Shown piece by piece: positions 21,380 to 29,825 of a stretch of DNA of 64,000 nucleotides. Below the pieces are notes generated by a model, which was not told the DNA's origin, made no database searches, and worked only from the letters and a program-made list of their open reading frames with translations. This DNA is from an uncultured Clostridia bacterium (GTDB lineage: Bacteria > Bacillota > Clostridia > Christensenellales > Pumilibacteraceae): assembly GCA_947066105.1 (NCBI GenBank), contig CAMSYM010000001.1, positions 124,001 to 188,000 of the forward strand, read 5' to 3'. Each line of letters starts with the position of its first letter. Within the stretch, counting starts at the first letter, position 1. A program made the translations under genes and the position numbers.

Positions 21380-24300
21380 ATGGAAACTCGAAAGAAGATA
21401 AAAATATTTACTTGGTTATTTGCATTAATTTCAATTGGCATTGCTGCAATCTTTGCAGTGATTTTTGGCTTGGTAGCTAAAGAGCGACAGACAGTCAATT
21501 CTGAATTAACGATACTGTCAGTTGGTGTCCCTAATTATTCTTACGCAGTCAATAATGATGATAGCGGATCTTTTGATATTTTTTTAACTGACAATTCAGG
21601 TAATCTCGTCAAACCTGAAAGTATAGATAGTTTCATTTGCGACAAAGCTTTTATTGCTAAAAACGGCGAAAGTAAGTCAGTTATAGTTAAGACTCGTGTA
21701 GACGCAAATGGTTCGATTCATTATAGTGTAGATAATGAGTATACAATTGAAGATGCCGTTAATAAGTTTGATATAGTTAAGTTAACTGTTGGTGTTACAT
21801 ATCAAGGTAAGTCTTACACCACGGATATTAATCTGCGTGTTACGGCTACTCCTAATTATAGCTTAAAATTTTATTATAATACTCAGGTTGGCGATTATAG
21901 GCAAGGCCCGTGCTCAGATCTTTTGATTGGGGCAGGAAATAAAATTGATTTGGCAGTATCAGACGCAAATGCAAATGGCGCGGATATAGATTTAGATACG
22001 AAAATTGTCGCAAAAGAGTTACTGAACAGTTACGAATTTGATGGTTGGTATATACTTGATTCAGATGGAAACTCCACGAGACGCAAGTTGGATCCAAATG
22101 ATTATTTTGATATAAGTGATTTGCATATCCAAGAAGAAAACGACGGGATAAAAAATGTAGCGGTAGTAGCACAATACAAGACTCAACTGTTATTAGACGA
22201 CGATATGGGAGAAAGAAGATATTTGGCGCTCAATGGTGGAGAGGGTTCTTTCGTATCAAACAAACAGAATGCTGCCGATATTTATTTTAATGAGCAATTT
22301 CCTATTAATCGCAGTTATCTGCCGAGAGAAAGTAGTAAAAATGGTTGGACCTTTGTTGACTGGTATTCTGAGCCGGCTGGAGAAATAATCGACTATTTGG
22401 ATGATTCCGGTAGATTTATTATGAAGAATCCGCATTTATATGCGAAATGGAAAGGGGATATTAAACTTGATACCATTTTTGAAACGATAGATTTTGGTTC
22501 CGAAAGTGCTGTAATTGATAGATCCGATGTTACAAATACCACGTTGATTATACCCAATGTTACTTATCGCAGTGATGTGATTTTGCCGACTTTGAACGAT
22601 GTTAAATATTCGCATGGTGGATCATTTGTTGGCTGGTACACGAGAAACGGCGAAAATGATGTGCCGGTTTCTGGTCACGAATTTGTTTTGAATACTGATA
22701 CAAGAATTTATGCAAAGGTTAATTTTGATATAGAATTGGATAATCAAGGGACTTCCGTCTCTGCAAAAAATGCAGTGATAGAGTATGGTTATAATGACGA
22801 ATCGCTTGGAACTATTGTTGGTAGCTTGCCGTATCCGCAAAATACAGTAGAAAATGGCTGGAAATTTGAAAAGTGGAATACAACATTTGACGGGACCGGT
22901 GATACAATAGAAGCTTTTTGGAATATTAATCCGTATGAGTTGTCGAATCCTAATAAGAGTGACTTAATTTTGTATGCTAAAAGATCTACGAATTTATATT
23001 TATATAGGCAGATAGATGTAAATGGATTAAGCACAGTTACTCCAGAAACTAAAACTATATATTACAATCGTGTTTTAACAGATGCTATAATACCTTCGTC
23101 ATTGCCAGATATTAATGGATGGCATTATAATGGTTACTACAAGGTTGATAATAAAGATCTTAGTACAAAAGTAATAACTTTAACCGATAGTGCGATTAAA
23201 GACACAGATGTTTATATCGGTCCAGGAGAATTGGAAATAGGGGCTAATTGGTCGGCTGATGTTTTGCTGAATACAATTTTTAAAGGGACTTTAAGACAAT
23301 CTGTTGTCTATAATCAAGCCCCTAACTTTCCTACAGAAATATCCTATGTGTATGGCAACGGTAGTAAAGTTGGTACATTTATGGGGTGGTATATTGATGG
23401 TAAAAAGATTGATAATTCTGTGGCCTTTCAGTATGCCTTAAATAATGAGATTTACGCTAAGGTAAAATTTCCATTAGAGTTAAATTACAGATTAATGGCT
23501 CCTTCTGATAAGACTTACTATATAATCTATGGTGATAATAAAGAAGATAGAAGTGGGGTTGGGGAACTTGAAACAAAATTACCTGAGGAGTTGGATAAAA
23601 AGTTTAATTGGTCTTTTGTAAATTGGAATACCGAGAATAATGGTAGCGGATCTTCAATTGTCGATACCTGGGAAATAAATCCATATGAGAATGTTTTGTC
23701 ATTATACGATAATTGGAGTATTGATTTAAATATATATAGGAAATTAGATGAACAAGGGCAATATAGCCGTGAAAAGCTTAAGGTAATTACGGTGAAGTAT
23801 GGTGCACATCCAGAAATTCCGACTACATTAGAGGCGGAGGGGTGGACGTATGAAGGTTGCTATAAGACCCTTGGCCATGATGATGCCAAAATTCTGACTA
23901 CTACTCCGTATATTTCGAGAGATGGGGAAACGGATTTATTTTGCCAATGGTCTCGAAAAATAACACTAAAGATAACTGATGTTTCAACGGATGAAAATAA
24001 AAATACGACAATTAAAGTTATTTACGATGTAATACCCACGGAATTGGCCGCCGTAAATCCGGAATATGATAAGGGTGGGCAGCTCTCAGGTTGGTATTCT
24101 TTGCCATATGGAAATGGTGAACAAGTGTTTACAGATAGTGCGTTTACCTTAACAAAATGTGACACACTGTATAATAAAATTATTTTTAGAATATCAATGG
24201 ATCCTTTTAATGGCTTAAATAAAGAGGATGTTAGTTATGGCGGATATGAAAATTATAGCGTCACTTACGGAAAAAGTTTACGGGAATCGGGGATACTTTC

Positions 24301-26374
24301 GTTTGTTTCACCGGCAAGTGCGAAATGGGATTTTAAATCATGGTATTTAATTCTAAATGGTAAGGAACAATCAATTACTGAAAGTTTAAATGTTGCTCTT
24401 ACAGGAAAAGATATAATTAGTAAGGTTACTACCAATGATGATAATAGTGCTATAAAAGTCTGTGCCAAATGGTCTTGTGAAGTAACGGCAAAAAATATGG
24501 TTGATGTTACTTCTGGCAAATTGAAGGATTGCGTTTTTACAGCCTATAATAATGAGACCGTTAATATTTCTCAAAGTGCATGGGGTGATTGGGCATTTGT
24601 TGGCTGGTATGAGGAAATGGACGCTACAGGAAATTGTAGTGGCGTAATTGATAATAACTACTTGGGAGTAGGACATACTGTTATTTATGGTAAGTGGACA
24701 TGTACATCGTATTTGAAATATAATAGCGATCATCCTGACGGAAATTTCAGTTTTATCTACGGAATTAATAGCAATTTGCCTCATAGGGGTGATGGTGTAA
24801 CAAATTTTGGATATAGGGGTGGATATACGGACTTTATAATTTGGAGTTCTAATCCTCTTGAAACCTATAAAACATACTTAACATCAGAAGATAAAGTTAA
24901 CGAAGCAACGCGGGACTATCCCAAAAATATGTTGTACCTTTATGCCGTGTGGCAACCTAAATCATATACTGTAAATTTTTATGATACTAATTTTTCGAAT
25001 GAGAAAGGAGATAAAATTGGTGATATTACCGTACAAACAGGCGAATACATTGGACTGGTTTCTACTCCCTCCTCTTTGAACCCGTTTAAGAAGTTTAGTG
25101 GTTACTTTTATAATAACGACACACAATACACCGATGCTAATGGATATGGATGCCGCCCGTGGGATATCTACGAGGTGTTTGGAGTTACTAGTTCTTCGGT
25201 TGATTTAGTGGCTAAATACAATTTTGATAGTTCCGAAATTACTCTTGATAAACAAGGTGGTGATGAAGGAACATCGAAAATCGTTGTTAGTATGAATTCT
25301 ACGCTTCAATCTTCAGTTAGCATTCCAATTAAGACTGGACATATCTTTAAGGGGTATTTTACTGAGATAAATGGCAATGGGGATTGCTATTATGATGAAT
25401 ATGGTAATTGTCGTTTGACAACAAGTTGGAATGGCAATACAAATACTCTATATGCTAAATGGGATAAGGATAAATATGTATTAACTATTAATCAAAATCA
25501 TGTATCGATTACTGTTCAAGCAGGTGATACAAGAATTTCAAGTGGTCAAGAAGTTGAATACGGAACTAAATTGAAAATAACCTATTCTGTAAATAATGGT
25601 TGGCATGATCCAATAGTTAACTGGGATGGTACAGGTATTAGTAGCGGTACTGAAAAAACAATGCCGGCGAAAGCTATTAGCATAACATCAAGTGCGACTG
25701 AAGATACGTGCGTTGCTACCGGGACGCTGATTACGCTTGCCGACGGAAGTCAGATCCCTGTAGAAGAGCTTGCCGGTGACGAAATGCTGTTAGTATGGAA
25801 TATATACACGGGTAACTTTGATATGGCACCTATACTCTTTATCGATAGCGACGACGAAACTACGTACGAAATAATAAATCTCTATTTCTCTGACGGGACA
25901 AGCGTCAAGGTAATTTCGGAACACGGCTTCTGGGACTATGACCTCAACAAGTGGGTGTTCCTCAGAAACGATGCGGCAAAATATATAGGTCACTGGTTCA
26001 ATAAACAGGGTTCTGACAAGGTTCAGCTCACTGATGTCGTTATAACCGAAGAGGTGACTACGTCGTGGAGCCCCGTTACGTTCGGGCACCTGTGCTACTA
26101 TGTAAACGGCATACTTTCTATGCCAGGTGCAACCGAAGGATTTATAAATATATTTGACGTAAATCCCGAGACGATGAAAGTTGATGAAGCTAAAATGACG
26201 GTCGAAATAGAGGAATACGGACTGTTTACTTATGAAGACTTTGCTGAATATATTCCTGAAGAAGTATTCTATGCATTTAATGGACAGTATTTGAAAGTCG
26301 CTATGGGTAAAGGCTTATTGACGTGGGATGATATCTATGCTCTCATAGATAGGTATCAGCAGTTCTGGCAGTAA
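21380..26374 (+). CDS. 1664-residue InlB B-repeat surface protein with C-terminal Hint domain
   Basis: An N-terminal membrane helix (about 8-33) is followed by about 1400 residues of InlB B-type (Listeria-Bacteroides) repeats. About 14 W/F-x-F-x-GW(Y/N) cores are visible, such as YEFDGWYILD, WTFVDWYSEP, GGSFVGWYTR, WAFVGWYEEM and HIFKGYFTEI, each followed by an LYAKW- or IYAKV-type strand. From Cys1444 a Hint (hedgehog/intein) domain begins: CVATGTLITLADGS, PVEELAGDE, then SEHGFWDYDL and GHLCYYVNG. A Hint domain at the C-terminus of a secreted protein usually self-cleaves, but here no large downstream toxin follows, only about 80 residues ending QQFWQ. The Hint segment has higher GC and different codon use from the repeats. 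Confidence 0.8.
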   Translation: METRKKIKIFTWLFALISIGIAAIFAVIFGLVAKERQTVNSELTILSVGVPNYSYAVNNDDSGSFDIFLTDNSGNLVKPESIDSFICDKAFIAKNGESKSVIVKTRVDANGSIHYSVDNEYTIEDAVNKFDIVKLTVGVTYQGKSYTTDINLRVTATPNYSLKFYYNTQVGDYRQGPCSDLLIGAGNKIDLAVSDANANGADIDLDTKIVAKELLNSYEFDGWYILDSDGNSTRRKLDPNDYFDISDLHIQEENDGIKNVAVVAQYKTQLLLDDDMGERRYLALNGGEGSFVSNKQNAADIYFNEQFPINRSYLPRESSKNGWTFVDWYSEPAGEIIDYLDDSGRFIMKNPHLYAKWKGDIKLDTIFETIDFGSESAVIDRSDVTNTTLIIPNVTYRSDVILPTLNDVKYSHGGSFVGWYTRNGENDVPVSGHEFVLNTDTRIYAKVNFDIELDNQGTSVSAKNAVIEYGYNDESLGTIVGSLPYPQNTVENGWKFEKWNTTFDGTGDTIEAFWNINPYELSNPNKSDLILYAKRSTNLYLYRQIDVNGLSTVTPETKTIYYNRVLTDAIIPSSLPDINGWHYNGYYKVDNKDLSTKVITLTDSAIKDTDVYIGPGELEIGANWSADVLLNTIFKGTLRQSVVYNQAPNFPTEISYVYGNGSKVGTFMGWYIDGKKIDNSVAFQYALNNEIYAKVKFPLELNYRLMAPSDKTYYIIYGDNKEDRSGVGELETKLPEELDKKFNWSFVNWNTENNGSGSSIVDTWEINPYENVLSLYDNWSIDLNIYRKLDEQGQYSREKLKVITVKYGAHPEIPTTLEAEGWTYEGCYKTLGHDDAKILTTTPYISRDGETDLFCQWSRKITLKITDVSTDENKNTTIKVIYDVIPTELAAVNPEYDKGGQLSGWYSLPYGNGEQVFTDSAFTLTKCDTLYNKIIFRISMDPFNGLNKEDVSYGGYENYSVTYGKSLRESGILSFVSPASAKWDFKSWYLILNGKEQSITESLNVALTGKDIISKVTTNDDNSAIKVCAKWSCEVTAKNMVDVTSGKLKDCVFTAYNNETVNISQSAWGDWAFVGWYEEMDATGNCSGVIDNNYLGVGHTVIYGKWTCTSYLKYNSDHPDGNFSFIYGINSNLPHRGDGVTNFGYRGGYTDFIIWSSNPLETYKTYLTSEDKVNEATRDYPKNMLYLYAVWQPKSYTVNFYDTNFSNEKGDKIGDITVQTGEYIGLVSTPSSLNPFKKFSGYFYNNDTQYTDANGYGCRPWDIYEVFGVTSSSVDLVAKYNFDSSEITLDKQGGDEGTSKIVVSMNSTLQSSVSIPIKTGHIFKGYFTEINGNGDCYYDEYGNCRLTTSWNGNTNTLYAKWDKDKYVLTINQNHVSITVQAGDTRISSGQEVEYGTKLKITYSVNNGWHDPIVNWDGTGISSGTEKTMPAKAISITSSATEDTCVATGTLITLADGSQIPVEELAGDEMLLVWNIYTGNFDMAPILFIDSDDETTYEIINLYFSDGTSVKVISEHGFWDYDLNKWVFLRNDAAKYIGHWFNKQGSDKVQLTDVVITEEVTTSWSPVTFGHLCYYVNGILSMPGATEGFINIFDVNPETMKVDEAKMTVEIEEYGLFTYEDFAEYIPEEVFYAFNGQYLKVAMGKGLLTWDDIYALIDRYQQFWQ

Positions 26375-26397
26375 AATTCAATTATAGGATATTTACT

Positions 26398-27108
26398 ATG
26401 AAAGAAAAAGAAACTCTGAAAAAATTATTTCAAAGAGAAGAATGTTGCTGTTTGGAAGATGATTCTGTATTCGAATCTGAGGCAAAACTTGCCCGCATAT
26501 TACAAGAAGCTCCATTAGACGACAATGATAAAGACAGTAAAGATTGTATTGACTCTATCAATGCTTTTATATCCGGTGACGATATTCAAAGACGCAAGAT
26601 TTTATCGTATTGTATAGATTTTATCGATCCGACTATCACGTTACAACAACCTAATGCGAGCGATGAGCAAACTAAACAGCATAAATTTTTAGAAGAAGAT
26701 GAACTTGTATCATTGTATAAGTTTGTTAAGCGGCATTCTGCTGACAAGTCCTTTGGCGAAATCGTGTACAAAGTAATTGATGAGCACGGTATGACTCCGC
26801 CGGAAGTATATAAAAATGTTTTGTTACGACGTCAAGATTTTTCACGTGTGACTGACCCTAAAGCAAAGAATGTAACGCGCCAAATTGCTTGGCAAATTAT
26901 TATTGGATTACATTGCTCTTTGGATGAGGCGGACGAAGTTTTATTTAGTGCAGGATTTATCCGTAGGAACAGCCGTTTGGATCTTACTATGGAGTTTTTT
27001 ATCCAGCAAAAGAATTATGACATTATGGCGATTAACGAAGTTTTAGATGAACTGGGCATAAAACCGTTCTCATGTTATAAACTGGTAAAGGACAAAGATA
27101 ATAAGTAG
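26398..27108 (+). CDS. HTH protein with the C-terminal domain often fused to macro domains
   Basis: 236 residues, last gene of the LoaP operon. The N-terminal half is acidic and Cys-rich at one point (REECCCLEDD). From about residue 105 it reads FGEIVYKVIDEHGMTPPEVYKNVLLRRQDFSRV, then TRQIAWQIIIGLHCSLDEADEVLFSAGF, then FFIQQKNYDIMAINEVLDELGIKPF (quoted in parts). I know this helical HTH-like domain from the C-termini of clostridial macro-domain proteins, where its role is unknown. Here it stands without a macro domain. It may be a regulator of the operon or an adaptor. A strong terminator follows 30 bases later. Confidence 0.55.
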   Translation: MKEKETLKKLFQREECCCLEDDSVFESEAKLARILQEAPLDDNDKDSKDCIDSINAFISGDDIQRRKILSYCIDFIDPTITLQQPNASDEQTKQHKFLEEDELVSLYKFVKRHSADKSFGEIVYKVIDEHGMTPPEVYKNVLLRRQDFSRVTDPKAKNVTRQIAWQIIIGLHCSLDEADEVLFSAGFIRRNSRLDLTMEFFIQQKNYDIMAINEVLDELGIKPFSCYKLVKDKDNK

Positions 27109-27138
27109 ATAGCTAAAGTAACATAATTCCTAAAAGGT

Positions 27139-27166
27139 GGCGAAGTTTTACTTCGTCATTTTTTTT
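27139..27166 (+). terminator. Terminator closing the LoaP operon
   Basis: GGCGAAGT (27139-27146) pairs with ACTTCGTC (27150-27157), followed by A and eight T. It is the first clear intrinsic terminator after the promoter at 9162, 17.9 kb upstream. Confidence 0.75.
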
Positions 27167-27227
27167 ATGACGGAAATTTTTTTGCGCTGTGATATACTGC
27201 ATGGGTAAACTGGCAAAGGAGGCAATT

Positions 27228-27659
27228 ATGAAACAGCACCATCAAATTAGTTTCGAAGAAGCAATGAAGGAAATCGATAAGAGGCGCAAGAGAGAAAAAC
27301 CGAAAGGTCTTCTGGATATTCTTCTTGACCAGGATAACAAAGATCCTATCGTTTTAACGGATGAGAAAGGGAAGCAGTTGGCTTTTGAACAGGTCGCTAT
27401 TATTCCGTATGACGTTGAAGGCGATAAAATCCTGTATGTGGTATTGAAGCCTATAACCAAGATAAAAGGTATAGCCGAAGACGAGGCCGTTGTATTCAAG
27501 GTGATTGAGGACGAGGTCGGAAATGCCGTTCTCTGCGTCGAGAATGACGAGATTGTCGCTATTGAGATATTCAATAAGTATTACGATATGCTTGAAGAAG
27601 CACGTAAAAATAACCCTAAAAAATCGACGAAAAAACGCAAAGGAGGCACATCAACATGA
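27228..27659 (+). CDS. DUF1292-family protein
   Basis: 143 residues from MKQHHQISFEEAMKEIDKR; the start follows AAAGGAGG at 27228. The central part (DPIVLTDEKGKQLAFEQVAIIPYDVEG, ILYVVLKPITKI, EDEAVVFKVIEDE) is the DUF1292 pattern, a small Firmicutes domain of unknown role. A basic tail KKSTKKRKGG ends the protein. It opens a second gene group with ClpP, an AAA-like protein and a VirD4-like ATPase, and overlaps the ClpP start by four bases. A TATACT -10 at 27193-27198 lies upstream, but its -35 is weak. Confidence 0.7.
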   Translation: MKQHHQISFEEAMKEIDKRRKREKPKGLLDILLDQDNKDPIVLTDEKGKQLAFEQVAIIPYDVEGDKILYVVLKPITKIKGIAEDEAVVFKVIEDEVGNAVLCVENDEIVAIEIFNKYYDMLEEARKNNPKKSTKKRKGGTST

Positions 27660-28219
27660 AAGAAGAATTTTCATCATTATATTCACTTAAGCGGAACACT
27701 ATCAATCTTTTCGGTGCGATTGACGATCGGATGGCGGAGCTTGTCATAGCTCAGCTACAGTATCTCGAAGATAAAGAAGTCGGCGAGATCATAATGCAGA
27801 TAAACAGTCCCGGCGGTAGTGTTTCGGCTGGGCTCGCAATCTACGATACGATGAACTACATAAAGGCGCGTATCGTAACGGTTGGAGTCGGTATGGCGGC
27901 CTCGATGGGCGCGTTCTTGCTTTCGGCAGGCAGTAAAGGATATCGTCGCGCAACGGAGAACACAGAGGTGCTTATCCACCAACCACTTGGCGGAGCACAA
28001 GGACAAGCCAGCGATATAATTATCGCGGCCAATCATATCAAGAGAACACGCGAAAATCTCAATCGTATTCTTTCCGAAAACACCGGCAAACCGATGCGTG
28101 TTATACAGAAAGATACGGACAGGGATTTTACAATGACGGCGCGACAAGCACTTGAATACGGACTTATCGATGAGGTTATTCCGTCGGTAAATAAAGCGAG
28201 AGGTGATATCAATGTGTAG
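27656..28219 (+). CDS. clpP-like: ClpP-family serine protease paralogue
   Basis: 187 residues. The ClpP core is intact: INSPGGSVSAGLAIYDTM, VGMAASMGAFLLSAG with the catalytic Ser83, LIHQPLGGAQGQASDI with His108, and DTDRDFTMTARQALEYGLIDEVI with the catalytic Asp (153-157 region). It is slightly shorter than chromosomal ClpP at its C-terminus. ClpP is a barrel protease that needs an AAA+ unfoldase to feed it. No ClpX or ClpA is encoded here. The next gene encodes an AAA-like protein without a Walker A motif. It is probably an element-specific paralogue degrading particular targets, possibly using the host unfoldases. The start overlaps the DUF1292 stop. Confidence 0.85.
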   Translation: MKEEFSSLYSLKRNTINLFGAIDDRMAELVIAQLQYLEDKEVGEIIMQINSPGGSVSAGLAIYDTMNYIKARIVTVGVGMAASMGAFLLSAGSKGYRRATENTEVLIHQPLGGAQGQASDIIIAANHIKRTRENLNRILSENTGKPMRVIQKDTDRDFTMTARQALEYGLIDEVIPSVNKARGDINV

Positions 28220-29825
28220 TTTTTCGGAAGAAATGTTTTTGCGCGACTTTTTTACATTCGACGCTGTCATCGGCAGATTTTGCGACAAGCAAGAACTTAT
28301 CAATTGTCTTGCCGAAGTTTACTACATAGACGACGAAAGATCAAAAGTGCTGTTCGCACTTGTCAACTCGAAAACGGTTCGCAACATAGTCTCTCTCAGA
28401 GACTATAAGCGTTATCGTAGGTTACGCCAATATGCTGAAGCGTGCAAGCTAAAGCCTGGGACTACCGAGACGGAAGACGATGTTTTGACGATTAAAGGCA
28501 AAGCACTGTACGCAACGAGTGATTGTGGTCTTATTGATGCAGGCAACAACACGAAAGCAATCGTATACGCCAACGTCGTTGACAAGGCTAATGCCGGTCA
28601 GGTTACTGCACTTCGTTTATACGGTGTTTTGCAGTGCGAAGGTATATTTTTCGAGAAGCAGCTGCACGACGGGTTGAAAAACTTAACGAGAGCTGCTCGC
28701 TGGAACAGTATTGAAAGCATTCTCGCATTGCTCAAATATGATTCTGCAAAAAGCAAGATTTATACCGATATGCTCTATACGCTTGCTACCGGAACGCCTT
28801 ACGAGGACATTTCGGTTAAGGTACAAAGCAAACATGGAATAAAAGCGCCGAAAAAAATTATGGAGTGTATTTTACTGTCAAAAGTGTTCGGACGCGGACA
28901 GGTTACTCCCAACGTCTATTTGCCCGTATACGCAAATCTTTTGTACAGTGAGATTATTTCGTTTAAGGATAAGGAAAAACTACTCCTTTCGGAAAGCAAA
29001 GAGACTGTTGCGTCCTATATCGACTTGCCGCTCAAGCTAACTATGCGTAAGTTTTCTTACGATGTCACCGCTATAACTGAGCTTTCAATTACAAGAGCGG
29101 CAGAGCAGAATGCAATTATTCAAAATGCACTCAACAGTGATATTCGGCATTTTGACTCGTTCAAGCCTTTGTGTCTGTGCTCTGACTCAAGATATATGCG
29201 TAACTACTATATGTCGGCAATTTCCAAACTTTACGGAGACGCACACGTGGAGATAATTTCGGTTGCAGACTTAAATCCCTGTGATTTCGAGCCGAATATG
29301 AATAATATCTTTATCCGTAGCTGCGACGAAGATAAGGGAAACGTTTTCATTATGTCTTTTGTCGGCGACATAACCGAAGCGGCGGTTAAGGAAGCATGCA
29401 ACTTCTTGCAAGGGGATAAGCGCAGTAAGATGCGTCTTATGCGTCCAAGCATAGAAATTGATCTTGGTGTCGTATTGCCGATTTGTTTCTGTGATAAAAG
29501 CAATGCGCAAATGCTTTCACGCTACTGTGATAAAATTGAAATCGCTACACCGAATCAAGAGGAACAAAAAGCATTTATTCGCGAGATTATCGCAACAAAG
29601 GAAGAACAGTACGGCATAAAAGGATTGAATGTTGAGGACGGTGTTATGAGTAAGTTGCTTTCGGTTTCAATCGATGCCGCAGAAACCGCACTGGACTTGG
29701 CTATTACTGCCAATAGGCACGGTGATCAGCAATTAACGCTCATTGAAGAGAACGCAAACAAATACATTAAAAAGCGCGAGACATCCCGTGGATTCGGATA
29801 CGGAGGTTGCAAAGATGATAATTGA
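28212..29825 (+). CDS. AAA+-like protein with a degenerate P-loop
   Basis: 537 residues; start at 28212 after GAGAGGTGAT, overlapping the ClpP end. The N-terminal about 260 residues are helical and include a Sel1/TPR-like stretch (TALRLYGVLQCEGIFFEKQLHDGL). From about residue 315 the order of segments looks like an AAA+ module: LCLCSDSRYMRNYYMSAISK sits where Walker A should be but lacks GxxxxGK[ST]. Then come NVFIMSFVGDI in the Walker B position, VVLPICFCDKSNAQML in the sensor 1 position, and a lid beginning IEIATPNQEEQKAFIREII. The module is therefore probably unable to hydrolyse ATP. A pseudo-unfoldase or adaptor for the neighbouring ClpP is an inference from gene order. Confidence 0.5.
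   Translation: MCSFSEEMFLRDFFTFDAVIGRFCDKQELINCLAEVYYIDDERSKVLFALVNSKTVRNIVSLRDYKRYRRLRQYAEACKLKPGTTETEDDVLTIKGKALYATSDCGLIDAGNNTKAIVYANVVDKANAGQVTALRLYGVLQCEGIFFEKQLHDGLKNLTRAARWNSIESILALLKYDSAKSKIYTDMLYTLATGTPYEDISVKVQSKHGIKAPKKIMECILLSKVFGRGQVTPNVYLPVYANLLYSEIISFKDKEKLLLSESKETVASYIDLPLKLTMRKFSYDVTAITELSITRAAEQNAIIQNALNSDIRHFDSFKPLCLCSDSRYMRNYYMSAISKLYGDAHVEIISVADLNPCDFEPNMNNIFIRSCDEDKGNVFIMSFVGDITEAAVKEACNFLQGDKRSKMRLMRPSIEIDLGVVLPICFCDKSNAQMLSRYCDKIEIATPNQEEQKAFIREIIATKEEQYGIKGLNVEDGVMSKLLSVSIDAAETALDLAITANRHGDQQLTLIEENANKYIKKRETSRGFGYGGCKDDN

Noticed and set aside
21380-25700. Tandem repeat region as a possible CRISPR array
   Set aside because: The periodicity is in protein units of about 80-110 residues with diverged DNA. 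There are no short identical DNA repeats with unique spacers.
25709-26374. Hint domain as a splicing intein
   Set aside because: There is no C-terminal extein continuing a known host protein and no conserved splice junction before a functional domain. It is better described as a C-terminal Hint domain of a surface protein.
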